This document shows positions 9,750 to 18,914 of a stretch of DNA of 64,000 nucleotides, in pieces. Position 1 is the stretch's first letter; the number at the start of each line of letters is the position of its first letter. The DNA comes from JAWWOL01 sp963797535 (lineage in GTDB: Bacteria; Actinomycetota; Actinomycetes; JAWWOL01), in contig CAWCPQ010000005.1 of NCBI GenBank assembly GCA_963797535.1, positions 434,001 to 498,000 on the forward strand, in the 5' to 3' direction. The notes below the pieces were generated by a model, which saw nothing but the letters and a program-made list of their open reading frames with translations, ran no database searches and was not told the DNA's origin. The position numbers and the translations under genes were made by a program.

Positions 9750-9793
9750 CGCGATCTGCCCGGCCGGTGCGAGCACCGACCGGGCAGATCGCG
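9750..9793. terminator. Hairpin downstream of the solute-binding protein gene
   Basis: A 21-bp stem, one mismatch, 2-nt loop, with CGCGATCTGCCCGG at the base. It starts 36 nt past the lipoprotein stop (9829) and precedes the GH1 start (9678). A smaller nested inverted repeat (GGTCAGG ... CCTGACC) overlaps it at 9723-9750. It could uncouple the abundant binding protein from the downstream glucosidase by 3' stabilisation or partial termination; inferred from position. Confidence 0.6.
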
Positions 9794-9828
9794 AACTTAC
9801 AGCGTTACTGCTTGCCCTTCGCCGAAGA

Positions 9829-11664
9829 TCAGGCGCCTGGCTTGAGGTGCAGGATCACGTACGAGACACCGGCGGGGTTCGGAGCCGGGTCCATGTACTG
9901 GTTGTTGTGGTCGACCCAACCGCTGTAGTTGGTGGTGTTGTACTCGTACCAACCTGCGGCGTACATGATCGGAGCAACCGGAACCTTCGTGGAGACGACC
10001 TTGGCCAGGGTGTTGACCGCAGTCTGCGCGTCCTCGGCGGTGCCGGCCTTCGCGTAGGCGTCCAGTGCAGCGGTGGCCTCCGGGTCGACGAACCGACCGT
10101 AGTTACCACTCGCGTTCTTGGCGTTTCCACCCGTGGACAGTGCCGGGTCCAGCCAGGCCTCGTACGTTGCGTACGGGGACGGGCCGGTGTTGCTCCAGTG
10201 GATCGCGGTGTCGAACGTGCCGGCCGCGAGGTCGGCGTACCACTTGTTCGGGTCCACACCGTAAGCCGTGGCGTCAAAACCGAGCTTCTTGAAGTCGGCC
10301 GCCATGATCTGCGCCGCCTGGTAGTAGTCGGTGTAGGCCGTCGGGTCCTCGATCTTGAAGGTGACCTTCTGACCGCCCTTGGTCCACATGCCGCCGGTCA
10401 TGGCGTAGCCGGCCGCCTTCATGTTCTCAGCGACAGCAGCAGCGTCATCGTGCGCCTTCAGGTCGCCCTTGTAGGCGGCCGGGAGGAGCGAGGCGAAGTT
10501 CGGCAGCAGCAGACCGCTGGAGGACGTCGCCGGCGGCTCGTAACCCTGCTCGGCCTGACTGGCAACCTTGGTCCGGTCGATCGCAGCGCTGATGGCTGCA
10601 CGAACCTTCGGGTCCTTCAGAGCGGCGGGGCCGGTGGCCACGTTGAACTCGAGGCTCACGACGTTGACCGTCGGGAACCAGTACTTGTGGTGCGTCGGGT
10701 CCTTGGCAACAAAGCTGGTCTGGATCTGCGAGACGAAGTTACCGGCGTAGTCGATCTTGCCGGCCGACAGCTGCTGGAGGGCAACGTCATTCGTCGCGTA
10801 CGACGGGACGTCAACCTCGGGCACCGGCGGCTTGCCACCCCAGTAGGTCGGGTTGGCCTTGAAGGTGAAACCGGCTGCAACGGCGTTGGCCACGGTGTAG
10901 GGGCCGGTGCCGATCGGCTTCGGGTCGGCGAACTTCGCCGGGTCCTTGGATGCCGAGTAAGCCGCCTTCTTCACGATGAAGGTCTGGCCCGCGATGTTGA
11001 AGATGTTCTGGAACTGCGGGGTCTTGAAGTTGACCGTGACCTTGTTGCCGTCGACGCTGGTGCCGGTGACCGGGATGCCCAGACGGTCCATGGCGGGAAC
11101 GTCCTTCATGACCTGGTACGTGTAGGCCACGTCGGCACCGGTCAGCGGCGTGCCGTCACTGAACTTGACGCCATCACGCAGGGTGAACGTGATCGCCTTG
11201 CCGTCGGGGCTCCAGGCGAAGTCCGTGGCGAGCCACGGGTAAGCCGTGTTGGCCTTGAGGTCGTTGAACATGAGCATGGGCTCGTAGAACAGACCCTCGA
11301 CGTTGGTCTTGTAGCCGAACCCGTTGGCGTCGAAAGCGTTGAAGTTCGCGACGAGGCTGGGGATCGGGTTGTTCTCAACCGTCAGTGCCTTGGTGCCCTG
11401 GGTGGTGGACAGCGCAGCTCCGGTGGCGAGGGTGACGCCACCGTGAGCGCCTGCACTTGCCGAGGCCGGGGCCGCGGACGTGGCGGGGGGAGCGCTGCTC
11501 GGGGCACTGCTCGTTGCAGGAGCCGCCGAGGTGGGCGCAGCCGAAGTGGCAGGAGCCCCCGAGGTCGGCGATGACGCCGCTGGCTTGGAGCTGGAGCTTG
11601 AGCAGGCTGCTGCGCTGAGGGCGAGTACGCCCACAACGGCACCTGCGACGGATCTGCGAAGCAT
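9829..11664 (-). CDS. ABC transporter substrate-binding lipoprotein, family 5 (Opp/Dpp type)
   Basis: 611-residue secreted lipoprotein. A basic N-terminus and hydrophobic core lead to lipobox LSAAAC with Cys21 as lipid anchor; residues 22-75 form a Ser/Ala/Pro/Thr-rich linker; the rest is a family-5 solute-binding fold. Family 5 is best known for oligopeptides, but some members bind oligosaccharides (cello-oligosaccharide binding proteins of Thermotoga). Flanking GH1 genes and a LacI regulator point to beta-glucosides here. ATG at 11664 has GGGAGAGG 8 nt upstream. It has its own promoter with an operator-like repeat at the start site, separate from the permease-ATPase block. Confidence 0.92.
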   Translation of the reverse strand: MLRRSVAGAVVGVLALSAAACSSSSSKPAASSPTSGAPATSAAPTSAAPATSSAPSSAPPATSAAPASASAGAHGGVTLATGAALSTTQGTKALTVENNPIPSLVANFNAFDANGFGYKTNVEGLFYEPMLMFNDLKANTAYPWLATDFAWSPDGKAITFTLRDGVKFSDGTPLTGADVAYTYQVMKDVPAMDRLGIPVTGTSVDGNKVTVNFKTPQFQNIFNIAGQTFIVKKAAYSASKDPAKFADPKPIGTGPYTVANAVAAGFTFKANPTYWGGKPPVPEVDVPSYATNDVALQQLSAGKIDYAGNFVSQIQTSFVAKDPTHHKYWFPTVNVVSLEFNVATGPAALKDPKVRAAISAAIDRTKVASQAEQGYEPPATSSSGLLLPNFASLLPAAYKGDLKAHDDAAAVAENMKAAGYAMTGGMWTKGGQKVTFKIEDPTAYTDYYQAAQIMAADFKKLGFDATAYGVDPNKWYADLAAGTFDTAIHWSNTGPSPYATYEAWLDPALSTGGNAKNASGNYGRFVDPEATAALDAYAKAGTAEDAQTAVNTLAKVVSTKVPVAPIMYAAGWYEYNTTNYSGWVDHNNQYMDPAPNPAGVSYVILHLKPGA

Positions 11665-11683
11665 AGGGAACCTCTCCCAACAT

Positions 11684-11702
11684 GTCGGCATTTCTTGCCG
11701 AC
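11684..11702 (-). promoter_or_regulatory. Operator-like inverted repeat at the lipoprotein promoter
   Basis: Perfect 7-bp inverted repeat GTCGGCA-TTTCT-TGCCGAC. It begins 6 nt downstream of the predicted -10 box, covering the expected transcription start, and ends 19 nt before the ATG. That is a repressor-type position. The LacI regulator of the locus is the obvious candidate, but the half-sites are not the common CebR type, so the regulator is inferred. Confidence 0.5.
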
Positions 11703-11708
11703 GCTCGA

Positions 11709-11737
11709 AATACAATGCGAACTTTTGTTGCGGTCAA
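11709..11737 (-). promoter_or_regulatory. Predicted sigma-70-type promoter of the lipoprotein gene
   Basis: On the minus strand, TTGACC (11732-11737) and TGTATT (11709-11714) are separated by 17 bp. The -35 box is close to consensus and the -10 weaker. The box sits in a locally AT-richer stretch immediately upstream of the inverted repeat and ribosome site of the lipoprotein gene. The remaining intergenic sequence to 11914 shows nothing further. Confidence 0.45.
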
Positions 11738-11914
11738 AACGGGCAAGCTAACGCCGACCCTGGTGCTGGTACGGCTTTTCAAGCCCTCCGGTCCTGCCCA
11801 GAGCTAGGGGGCAATCCGGAACTTCCTCGTGCAATCGCGGTCATCGCCTGGCTGGCGGCGCCCGCTTCGTCACGGTGTCGGCGAGCGTCCCCGCCGATTC
11901 ACCGCTGATCGACA

Positions 11915-13027
11915 TCACGTGCTCCCTTCAACCGCGGGCGAGGTGCTCGCGGGCAAAGTTCGGTCTCCCTTGGCTGCCGCGGACAGCGGCTCGGTGCTGT
12001 GCAACCAGCACGCGGCGCCGTGAACTGCAGCCAGGGATGCGTTGGGGCCGACCGCGACGACGGGGAACGTCGGTGGCAGCTCGGCCGAGCAGATGGGCAT
12101 GGCATAGGGACAGCGGGGGTGGAACCGGCACCCGCTCGGGGGCTTGACCAGCGACGGCGGTGCACCGGCTGCGCCGAGCCACGGCTTCTCGTCCTTGAAC
12201 GGGTCGGGAGCGGCACTGAGCAGCAGCTTGGTGTACGGGTGCGCGGGCTCGTTCGTGATCTGGTCCGCCGGGCCGCTCTCCACGACCTTGCCGGCGTACA
12301 TCACCATGATCGTGTCGGCGAGGTAGCGGGCCGACGCGATGTCGTGGGTGACGTAGAGGATCGCGAGGCGTTCCCGGTCGCGCAGGTCCGCCAGCAGGTT
12401 GAGCACCCCGAGCCGGATCGACACGTCGAGCATCGACACCGGCTCGTCAGCGAGCAGCACCTTGGGCTCGACCGCGAGACCGCGAGCGATCGACACCCGC
12501 TGGCGCTGACCACCGGACAGCTCATAGGGGTACTTGTTGATGAACTGCTCGGCCGGCTCGAGGTTGACCCGGCGCAGCAGCTTGAGGATCGCCTCCTCGA
12601 GGTTGCCGCCGGTCTTGTTGTGCAGCTTCAGCGGCCGGCTCAGGATGTAGCGGACGTCGTGGACCGGGTTGAGCGAGGAGAACGGGTCCTGCAGCACCAG
12701 CTGCACCGACCGCCGGTAGTGGCCGGACGCCCGCTTGCTGAGGTCGACTTCCTCGCCGTCGAAGATCAGCTTGCCGGAGGTGAGGTTCTGGGTACGGGCC
12801 AGCAGCCGCGACAGCGTCGACTTGCCCGACCCGGACTCGCCGACGACCGCGGTGACGGTGCCCGGCCGCAGCGCGACCGAGATGTCCTCGGCCGCATGCA
12901 CGATGCCCCGGCCGAACTTGCCGACCCTGGTCTTGTAGTGCTTGGTGACGTCCACTGCCTCGAGCAGCGGCCGCTCAGGGGTTGACGGGGTGTTGGCGGG
13001 GGTGGCGGTGACGTTGTCGGTGCTCAC
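11915..13027 (-). CDS. Oligopeptide/oligosaccharide ABC transporter ATPase, OppF type
   Basis: 370-residue ATPase with Walker A GESGSGKST, Q-loop LVLQDPFSSLNP, signature LSGGQRQR, Walker B VLLADEPVSMLD and the C-terminal Opp/Dpp extension (RFHPRCPYAMPIC, an Fe-S-like cysteine cluster of OppD/F proteins). GTG at 13027 has GGGAG about 7 nt upstream and overlaps the OppD stop (GTGA). It forms the ATPase pair with the preceding gene, energising the OppB/OppC channel. Confidence 0.92.
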   Translation of the reverse strand: MSTDNVTATPANTPSTPERPLLEAVDVTKHYKTRVGKFGRGIVHAAEDISVALRPGTVTAVVGESGSGKSTLSRLLARTQNLTSGKLIFDGEEVDLSKRASGHYRRSVQLVLQDPFSSLNPVHDVRYILSRPLKLHNKTGGNLEEAILKLLRRVNLEPAEQFINKYPYELSGGQRQRVSIARGLAVEPKVLLADEPVSMLDVSIRLGVLNLLADLRDRERLAILYVTHDIASARYLADTIMVMYAGKVVESGPADQITNEPAHPYTKLLLSAAPDPFKDEKPWLGAAGAPPSLVKPPSGCRFHPRCPYAMPICSAELPPTFPVVAVGPNASLAAVHGAACWLHSTEPLSAAAKGDRTLPASTSPAVEGST

Positions 13028-14319
13028 AGGGCACTCCCTCCCTCGATCGTGTCGACGGAGCCAGCGAGTTCGGCCGGGGTTCCGAGCGCCCGCATGCTGG
13101 GCCGCGAGGCCAGCGTGCCGGCTGCCGGCGGGGTGAGCGCGAGCTGCTCGGGCACGACGTGGTCCCCGTCGTGCAGCCAGCACAGGACCTCGCGGCCACC
13201 GGCGGCATCGTGCAGCTCGATGACGGGCGGAACCTGGGTGGTGCAGATGTCCATCGCCCACGCGCACCGGGGGTGGAACGGGCACCCCGACGGCACCCGG
13301 CGCAGGTCCGGCGGGGACCCCTCGATGCCGGTCATGACCTTCTTCTCACCGTGCAGCGACGGGAAGGAGCGGGTCAGGCCGTAGGTGTAGGGGTGCCGCG
13401 GGGCGCGGAACACCGCCTTCGCCGGGCCCTTCTCGATCAGCTTCCCGGCGTACATCACCGCGATGGTGTCCGCGATCTCGATCAGCAACGACAGGTCGTG
13501 GGTGATGAACAGCACCGAGAACCCGAGCCGCTCGCGCAGGTCCATCAGCTCTTCGAGAATCTCGCGCTGGATCACCACGTCCAGCGCTGTGGTCGGCTCG
13601 TCCATGATCAGCAGCGACGGCCGCAACGCGATCGCCACCGCGATCATGACCCGCTGGCGCATGCCACCGGAGAGCTGGTGCGGATAGCTGCTCAGGCGGT
13701 CCGCGCTGATCCCGACGATGCCGAGCAGCTCCTCTGACCTGACCCGCCGCTCGGCCTTGGACAGGTTTTCCGAGCTGGTCTTGAGCACGTCGTCGAGCAG
13801 CTTGCCGATCCGCAGCACCGGGTTGAGTGCGTTGAGCGCGGACTGGAACACCACTGCGATCTCCGACCAGCGCACGGCGCGAACGTCCTGCTTGTCGCTG
13901 GTCAGCAGATCGACCCTGACCGGGGAGCCCTTGACGTCGGAGATCACGTCGACCCGGCGCGGACCGGTGTTCGCGTCGGCAGCACTCGGCTCGGTCAGGT
14001 CGGTGGGCGTGTCGTAGCCCTGGTCACGGTAGGAGCCCTTGGGCCAGTCGTAGAACGTGACGTCGCCGGCGGTGATCACCCCCGGGTCGCGCAGCAGCCG
14101 CGCCACCGCGTAGGCCAGGGTGGACTTCCCGGAGCCGGACTCGCCAGCAAGGCCGACGATCTCACCGCGGCGGATGACCAGGTCGACGTCAGCCACGGCG
14201 TGCACCGGGTTGACGTCGAGACCGTAGTCGACGCTCAGACCGCGGATCTCGAGCAAGGTCTCCCCGAGCGGGCCGCTCGGGACGGGTGCGGTCGACATCG
14301 GCTCCTCTGCGGCGGTCAT
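13024..14319 (-). CDS. Oligopeptide/oligosaccharide ABC transporter ATPase, OppD type, with extra insert
   Basis: 431-residue ATPase: Walker A GESGSGKST (residues 59-67), Q149 in VVFQSALNALNP, signature LSGGMRQR, Walker B LLIMDEPTTALD, switch His in ITHDLSLL, C-terminal cysteine region HPRCAWAMDIC. The Walker A Lys to Q-loop distance is 84 residues, roughly 35 longer than usual; the extra Asp/Pro-rich stretch lies about residues 90-135. ATG at 14319 overlaps the OppC stop (ATGA). Part of the coupled oppB-C-D-F block. Confidence 0.92.
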   Translation of the reverse strand: MTAAEEPMSTAPVPSGPLGETLLEIRGLSVDYGLDVNPVHAVADVDLVIRRGEIVGLAGESGSGKSTLAYAVARLLRDPGVITAGDVTFYDWPKGSYRDQGYDTPTDLTEPSAADANTGPRRVDVISDVKGSPVRVDLLTSDKQDVRAVRWSEIAVVFQSALNALNPVLRIGKLLDDVLKTSSENLSKAERRVRSEELLGIVGISADRLSSYPHQLSGGMRQRVMIAVAIALRPSLLIMDEPTTALDVVIQREILEELMDLRERLGFSVLFITHDLSLLIEIADTIAVMYAGKLIEKGPAKAVFRAPRHPYTYGLTRSFPSLHGEKKVMTGIEGSPPDLRRVPSGCPFHPRCAWAMDICTTQVPPVIELHDAAGGREVLCWLHDGDHVVPEQLALTPPAAGTLASRPSMRALGTPAELAGSVDTIEGGSAL

Positions 14320-15395
14320 GGGCGGTCCTGCACCGGGCGCTGGGAGGAGTTGACGACCAGCGGAGCGGAACGCACGACCGGGGTGAAGCCGAGCTGCGGA
14401 CGGAACTTCGCGCCCCGCTTCTTGGCCTGCTTGCGGTCGCCGCCGGAGGTGCGCAGACGCGGGTTGATGAACTCGTCGATGCCGAAGTTGATCAGGGCCA
14501 GCGAGGTGCCAAGCACGGCGATCGCGATGCCCGGCGGGATGTACCACCACCAGAACCCGGACTCCACGGCCGAGGACGACGTCGCGTCGAACAGGATCGT
14601 GCCCCAGTTGTAGTCGGCACCCGCGCTGATCACGGTCAGGAAGCCCAGACCGACGTAGACGCCGATCGCGTAGATCACCGTGAACAGGAACGACGACGCG
14701 ATCACCGCGGACAGGTTGGGCATGATCTCGGACAGAATGATCCGCCGCGTCGACTCGCCGCTGATCTTTGCCGCTTCGACGAAATCTCGATTTCGCATGG
14801 ATAACGTCTGCGCTCGGACCACCCGGGCCCCCCAGGCCCAGCCGGTCAACGCGATGATCAACCCGACCACCGCCGGGTTACCGGTGTGCTCGGGGCCGAG
14901 GAAGGCGCCGATCGCGATCAGCAGCGGCAGCGCCGGGATCACCAGGAAGATGTTCGCGATCAGCGACAGGATCTCGTCAACCAAGCCACCCTTGTAGCCG
15001 GCCGTGATCCCCATCACCACACCGATCACGGTGGCCAGGATGCCGGCCATGAAGGACACCAGGATCGTCGGACGGGTGCCGGCGAGCAGCTGGGAGAACA
15101 CGTCCCCGCCGATGTTGGTCTGGCCCAGCCAGTGGTGCGAGCCCGGCTGCTGCGAGGGGATCGTCGAGCCGTGCAGCGGCGGCCCGACCAGGGAAGCCTG
15201 GGCCGACGGCTTGTACGGCGCGATCCACGGGCCGATGAGCGCCAGCAGCAGGAAGAACCCGAGGATGATCAGACCGGCGGTCATCTTCTTGGACTTGGTC
15301 AGCCGCAGACCGCGCTTGCGCCGGACGTCGATGTTCTCGGCCGGCGGCACCGCCGGGGGCTGCTCCAGCGTGGTGTCGAGGATAGCCACTGTCAT
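14316..15395 (-). CDS. ABC transporter permease, OppC/DppC type
   Basis: 359 residues. A ~40-residue cytoplasmic N-terminus (OppC_N type) precedes a first helix near residues 40-60, a periplasmic loop, then the binding-protein-dependent permease domain with the EAA loop region around WGARVVRAQTLSMRNRDFVEAA. The C-terminal ~45 residues are basic and Pro-rich. Four-base ATGA overlaps on both sides show tight translational coupling with OppB and OppD. Confidence 0.92.
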   Translation of the reverse strand: MTVAILDTTLEQPPAVPPAENIDVRRKRGLRLTKSKKMTAGLIILGFFLLLALIGPWIAPYKPSAQASLVGPPLHGSTIPSQQPGSHHWLGQTNIGGDVFSQLLAGTRPTILVSFMAGILATVIGVVMGITAGYKGGLVDEILSLIANIFLVIPALPLLIAIGAFLGPEHTGNPAVVGLIIALTGWAWGARVVRAQTLSMRNRDFVEAAKISGESTRRIILSEIMPNLSAVIASSFLFTVIYAIGVYVGLGFLTVISAGADYNWGTILFDATSSSAVESGFWWWYIPPGIAIAVLGTSLALINFGIDEFINPRLRTSGGDRKQAKKRGAKFRPQLGFTPVVRSAPLVVNSSQRPVQDRP

Positions 15396-16369
15396 GCCTC
15401 CTGTCGGGTGCGCGGATCGAGGGCGACGTAGACCATGTCGGCTATGAAGTTCGCCGCGAGGACGACCAACGTGATGACCAGGAAGATGCCCTGCACCAAC
15501 GAGTAGTCCAGCGACTGCACCCCGGCGAGCAACGTGAAGCCGATCCCCGGGTAGGAGAAAATGATCTCGGTCAGCAGCGAACCGCCGACCACGAAGCTCA
15601 ACGCCAGCGCGAAGGACGAGATCTGCGGCAGGATCGCGTTACGAGCGGCGTAGTAGACCACCCGTCGCGGCGGCAGACCCGCGCCCTCGGCCAGCAGCAC
15701 GTAGTCCTCGTCCTGGACCGTCACGACCTGGTTGCGCATCCCGATCGACCAGCCGGCGATCGAGGCCAGCACGATCGTCAAGGCGGGCAGGATGCCGTGG
15801 TAGGCCGCGTCCTTCATGAAGTTCCAGTTCAACCCGATCGCCGAGCTGCGGTAGTCGTACCCGCCGACCGCCGGCAACCACCCGAGCTTCACCGAGAACA
15901 GCAGGATCAGCAGCGTCGCCATGAAGAAGTACGGCATCGCCGCCAGGAACGTCGTCGCGGGCAGCACCGCCTCGATCCAGGTCCCGCGCCGCCACGCCGC
16001 CAGCGTGCCGATCAGGGTGCCGAGGATGAAGCTGATGATCGTCGCCAGGCCGACCAGGACCACGGTCCACCAGATGTGCTGCCCGATCACCTTTGTCACC
16101 GGCTCATTTCCCGAGCTGAACGACAGGCCCAGGTCACCGTGCAGCAACATGTGCCAAAAATGCAGGTACTGCGACCACAAAGAAGCGTGCGTGCCCCCGT
16201 ACTGCAGCTCCATCGCGTGGATCGCCTCGGGCGGAAGTGAACCCTTCATCTGACCAAGGGCCGTCAGCACCGGGTCACCCGGGACCATGCGCGGAATGAA
16301 GAAATCCAAGGTCACAGCAGCTACCGCAGCGATCAGGTAGAAGCCGAGCCTGCGTACGAAGGCACCCAT
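15392..16369 (-). CDS. ABC transporter permease, OppB/DppB type
   Basis: 325-residue permease with about six helices. An N-terminal helix is followed by the PGDPV motif typical of OppB, and the EAA loop is around DEDYVLLAEGAGLPPRRV. It starts 4 nt after the upstream GH1 stop and overlaps OppC, so GH1-oppB-oppC-oppD-oppF is one transcription unit. Confidence 0.92.
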   Translation of the reverse strand: MGAFVRRLGFYLIAAVAAVTLDFFIPRMVPGDPVLTALGQMKGSLPPEAIHAMELQYGGTHASLWSQYLHFWHMLLHGDLGLSFSSGNEPVTKVIGQHIWWTVVLVGLATIISFILGTLIGTLAAWRRGTWIEAVLPATTFLAAMPYFFMATLLILLFSVKLGWLPAVGGYDYRSSAIGLNWNFMKDAAYHGILPALTIVLASIAGWSIGMRNQVVTVQDEDYVLLAEGAGLPPRRVVYYAARNAILPQISSFALALSFVVGGSLLTEIIFSYPGIGFTLLAGVQSLDYSLVQGIFLVITLVVLAANFIADMVYVALDPRTRQEA

Positions 16370-16373
16370 CGGG

Positions 16374-17738
16374 TCAGTTCCCTCCTGCAGCTAGGGAAGC
16401 GGCCGCGTGCGACGCGACAATCTCGGCGTAGCGGCGACCGCTCGACTTGATCGTGCGCTGCTGGGTGTCGTAGTCGACCCGGACCAGTCCGAACCGCTTG
16501 TCGTAGCCATAGGCCCACTCGAAGTTGTCGAGCAGTGACCACGCGAAGTAGCCGTCAATGGGGGCTCCACGACGCCGGGCGCCGGCGCACGCCTCGATGT
16601 GGGTTTCGAGGTATTCCGCACGCTCGTCGTCATTGACGCTGCCGTCAACATCCACGGTGTCGTTCCAGGCGGAACCGTTCTCGGTGATCAGGATGCTGCG
16701 GGGCGCGTAGTCCTCGTGAACCCGGACCAGGATGTCCTCGAGGCCTTGGGCGTAGACCTCCCAGCCCATCGCGGTCTCCTTGGCTCCCGGCACCTTGACG
16801 TGAGTGACCTTGGGCCCGTGACCGGTCGGGTTGTCGGCCGCGACCTCGCGCATGTAGTAGTTGATGCCCAGGTAGTCCAGCGGCTGGGCGATCGTGGCGA
16901 GGTCGTCACCGTGTACGGGCGGCTCGACGCCGTAGACCTCGATCATGTCGGCCGGGTAGCCGCGGCCGTGGATGGGGTCGAGCCACCAGCGGTTGGTGTG
17001 GCCGTCTGCGCGGGTGGCCGCGGCGAGGTCCTCGGGCCGGTCGCTGGCCGGGAACGACGGGCTGAGGTTGTTGACGATGCCGACGTTGGGGACCAGTCGG
17101 GCGTTGGCCCGCAGCGCCTGCACCGCCAGGCCGTGGCCGAGGTGCAGGTGGAACGACGCGGGTACGGCTGCCTTGATGTCCTTGATCCCCGGCGCCATCA
17201 CACCCTCGAGGTGCCCCAGCCACGCCGAGCACAGCGGCTCGTTGAGAGTGGACCAGTTGGCGACCCGGTCGCCGAGCGCGCTCGCGACGACGGCGGCGTA
17301 CTCGCCGAACGCGTAGGCGGTGTCCCGTGACGGCCAGCCGCCCTGGTCCTGGAGCACCTGCGGGAGGTCCCAGTGGTAGAGGGTCACGTGCGGGGTGATG
17401 CCCTTTTCGAGCAGCCGGTCGACGAGGCCGTCGTAGAAGTCGATGCCCTTCTGGTTGACCGCGCCGGTGCCGGTCGGGATGACCCTGGGCCAGGCGATGG
17501 AGAAGCGGTAGGCGCCGGCGCCCAGCTCCTCGACGAGATCGAGGTCCTCGGCCCAGCGGTGGTAGTGGTCACATGCGACGTCTCCGTTGTCGCCGCCATC
17601 GATCGCGCCCGGCACCCGGCTGAACGTGTCCCAGATCGACGGGCTGCGCCCGTCGACGTCAATCGCACCCTCGATCTGGTAGGCCGAGGTGGCCACACCC
17701 CAGACGAAGTCGGCTGGGAACGAGTTCGGATCCTTCAC
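16374..17738 (-). CDS. GH1 beta-glucosidase (second)
   Basis: About 454 residues, cytoplasmic GH1 enzyme. The acid/base Glu is in TLNEP (residue ~157) and the nucleophile in ITENG (~343), with the C-terminal WSLLDNFEWAYGYDKRFG loop. Start choice: GTG at 17738 has AAGGG about 8 nt upstream; GTG at 17765 is open but lacks a ribosome site. It is the first gene after the LacI regulator and heads the permease operon, so uptake and hydrolysis are co-expressed. Clearly homologous to the GH1 at 8257-9678 but diverged. Confidence 0.94.
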   Translation of the reverse strand: MKDPNSFPADFVWGVATSAYQIEGAIDVDGRSPSIWDTFSRVPGAIDGGDNGDVACDHYHRWAEDLDLVEELGAGAYRFSIAWPRVIPTGTGAVNQKGIDFYDGLVDRLLEKGITPHVTLYHWDLPQVLQDQGGWPSRDTAYAFGEYAAVVASALGDRVANWSTLNEPLCSAWLGHLEGVMAPGIKDIKAAVPASFHLHLGHGLAVQALRANARLVPNVGIVNNLSPSFPASDRPEDLAAATRADGHTNRWWLDPIHGRGYPADMIEVYGVEPPVHGDDLATIAQPLDYLGINYYMREVAADNPTGHGPKVTHVKVPGAKETAMGWEVYAQGLEDILVRVHEDYAPRSILITENGSAWNDTVDVDGSVNDDERAEYLETHIEACAGARRRGAPIDGYFAWSLLDNFEWAYGYDKRFGLVRVDYDTQQRTIKSSGRRYAEIVASHAAASLAAGGN

Positions 17739-17863
17739 GGACGAAATCCCTTCAATGCTCTTCACACTGTTCGCGCACCTGGCCGATGTGAGTCGGCTCC
17801 TGACCTATCCTTTGTGCTTTGTGCCCCTCAGGCTCCAGTTGTTGCGGAGTTGAGGCCCAACAG

Positions 17864-18871
17864 TTACGACGACCCCCGTACGACCAGCTGGGTGGGCAAT
17901 ACCTGACGGACCTGCACGTCCCCGGTCGAGTCGAAGTGCGAAAGCAGCATCCGCGCGGCGGTCGCGCCCATCTCCCGCAGCGGCTGGCGCACAGTGGTGA
18001 GGGCCGGGTCGGTGTGCATCGCCAGCGGGATGTCGTCGAAACCGACGATCGCGACGTCGCCGGGGACGCTGCGGCCGGCCTCGCGCAGGGCGCGCATGGC
18101 GCCGGCAGCCGACAGGTCGTTGTGGGCGAACACCGCGTCGAAGCTGACACCGGCCTCGAGCAGGCCCGTGACCGCCCGGTGACCACCCTCGAAGGTGTAG
18201 TCGCCGTCGACGACGTGGTCGGCGGGAATGGGGAACCCCGCCGCTGCGTACTCGAGCCCGAAGCCGTCCAACCGCTCCTCGGTGCAGCCGAACTGCTCGT
18301 CGCCGCGGACGACGACGGGGTTGGTGCGGCCGGTGGCGAGCAGGTGACGAGCGGCGTCGCGCGCGCCGGTGAGGTTGGTCGTGGCGACGGACGGGAACAG
18401 CGGCGCGTGGCCGCGGTCATCGATCATCACCACCGGCAGGCCCATGGCGTGCAGGGAGGCGATGTAGTCGAGGGTGCCCTCGGGCTCGATCACCAGGAGC
18501 CCGTCGAAGGACTTGGCCGAGACCTGGGTGGCGAACTGGCGCATCGACTCCTCACCGCGGGTGCAGGTGAACAGCGACAGACCGTAGGACTCGGACTCGA
18601 CCACGTCCACCACGCCCTGGAGCACGTCGCCCATCCACGGCCAGCTGAGCGAGGGGACGAGGACGCCGAGGATGCGGGTGCGGCCGCGCGCCAAGCCGAC
18701 GGCCCCGGAGCTGGGCACGTAGCCAAGCTCGGCGATGACCTTGCGGACCCGAGCAGCGGTGCGGTCATCGAGGTCGCCCTTGACGTTGAGAACGCGGGAG
18801 ACGGTCGTCTTGCTGACGCCGGCCCTTGCCGCGACATCGGCGATCGTGACGCGCACGCACTCTCCGTTCAT
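17864..18871 (-). CDS. LacI-family transcriptional regulator
   Basis: 335 residues. The N-terminal helix-turn-helix has IADVAARAGVSKTTVSRVL, then a hinge helix and a periplasmic-binding-like ligand domain (residues ~60-335). Probable repressor of the adjacent beta-glucoside uptake genes, responding to a sugar. ATG at 18871 is chosen because the longer frame is only a Val-Pro repeat encoded by a hexamer array. Same strand and upstream of the GH1-opp block (125 bp gap). Confidence 0.93.
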   Translation of the reverse strand: MNGECVRVTIADVAARAGVSKTTVSRVLNVKGDLDDRTAARVRKVIAELGYVPSSGAVGLARGRTRILGVLVPSLSWPWMGDVLQGVVDVVESESYGLSLFTCTRGEESMRQFATQVSAKSFDGLLVIEPEGTLDYIASLHAMGLPVVMIDDRGHAPLFPSVATTNLTGARDAARHLLATGRTNPVVVRGDEQFGCTEERLDGFGLEYAAAGFPIPADHVVDGDYTFEGGHRAVTGLLEAGVSFDAVFAHNDLSAAGAMRALREAGRSVPGDVAIVGFDDIPLAMHTDPALTTVRQPLREMGATAARMLLSHFDSTGDVQVRQVLPTQLVVRGSS

Positions 18872-18914
18872 CGCTCGTCGGGGCGCCGAATGTGGGGCGG
18901 GCGAAGGCCTCGTC

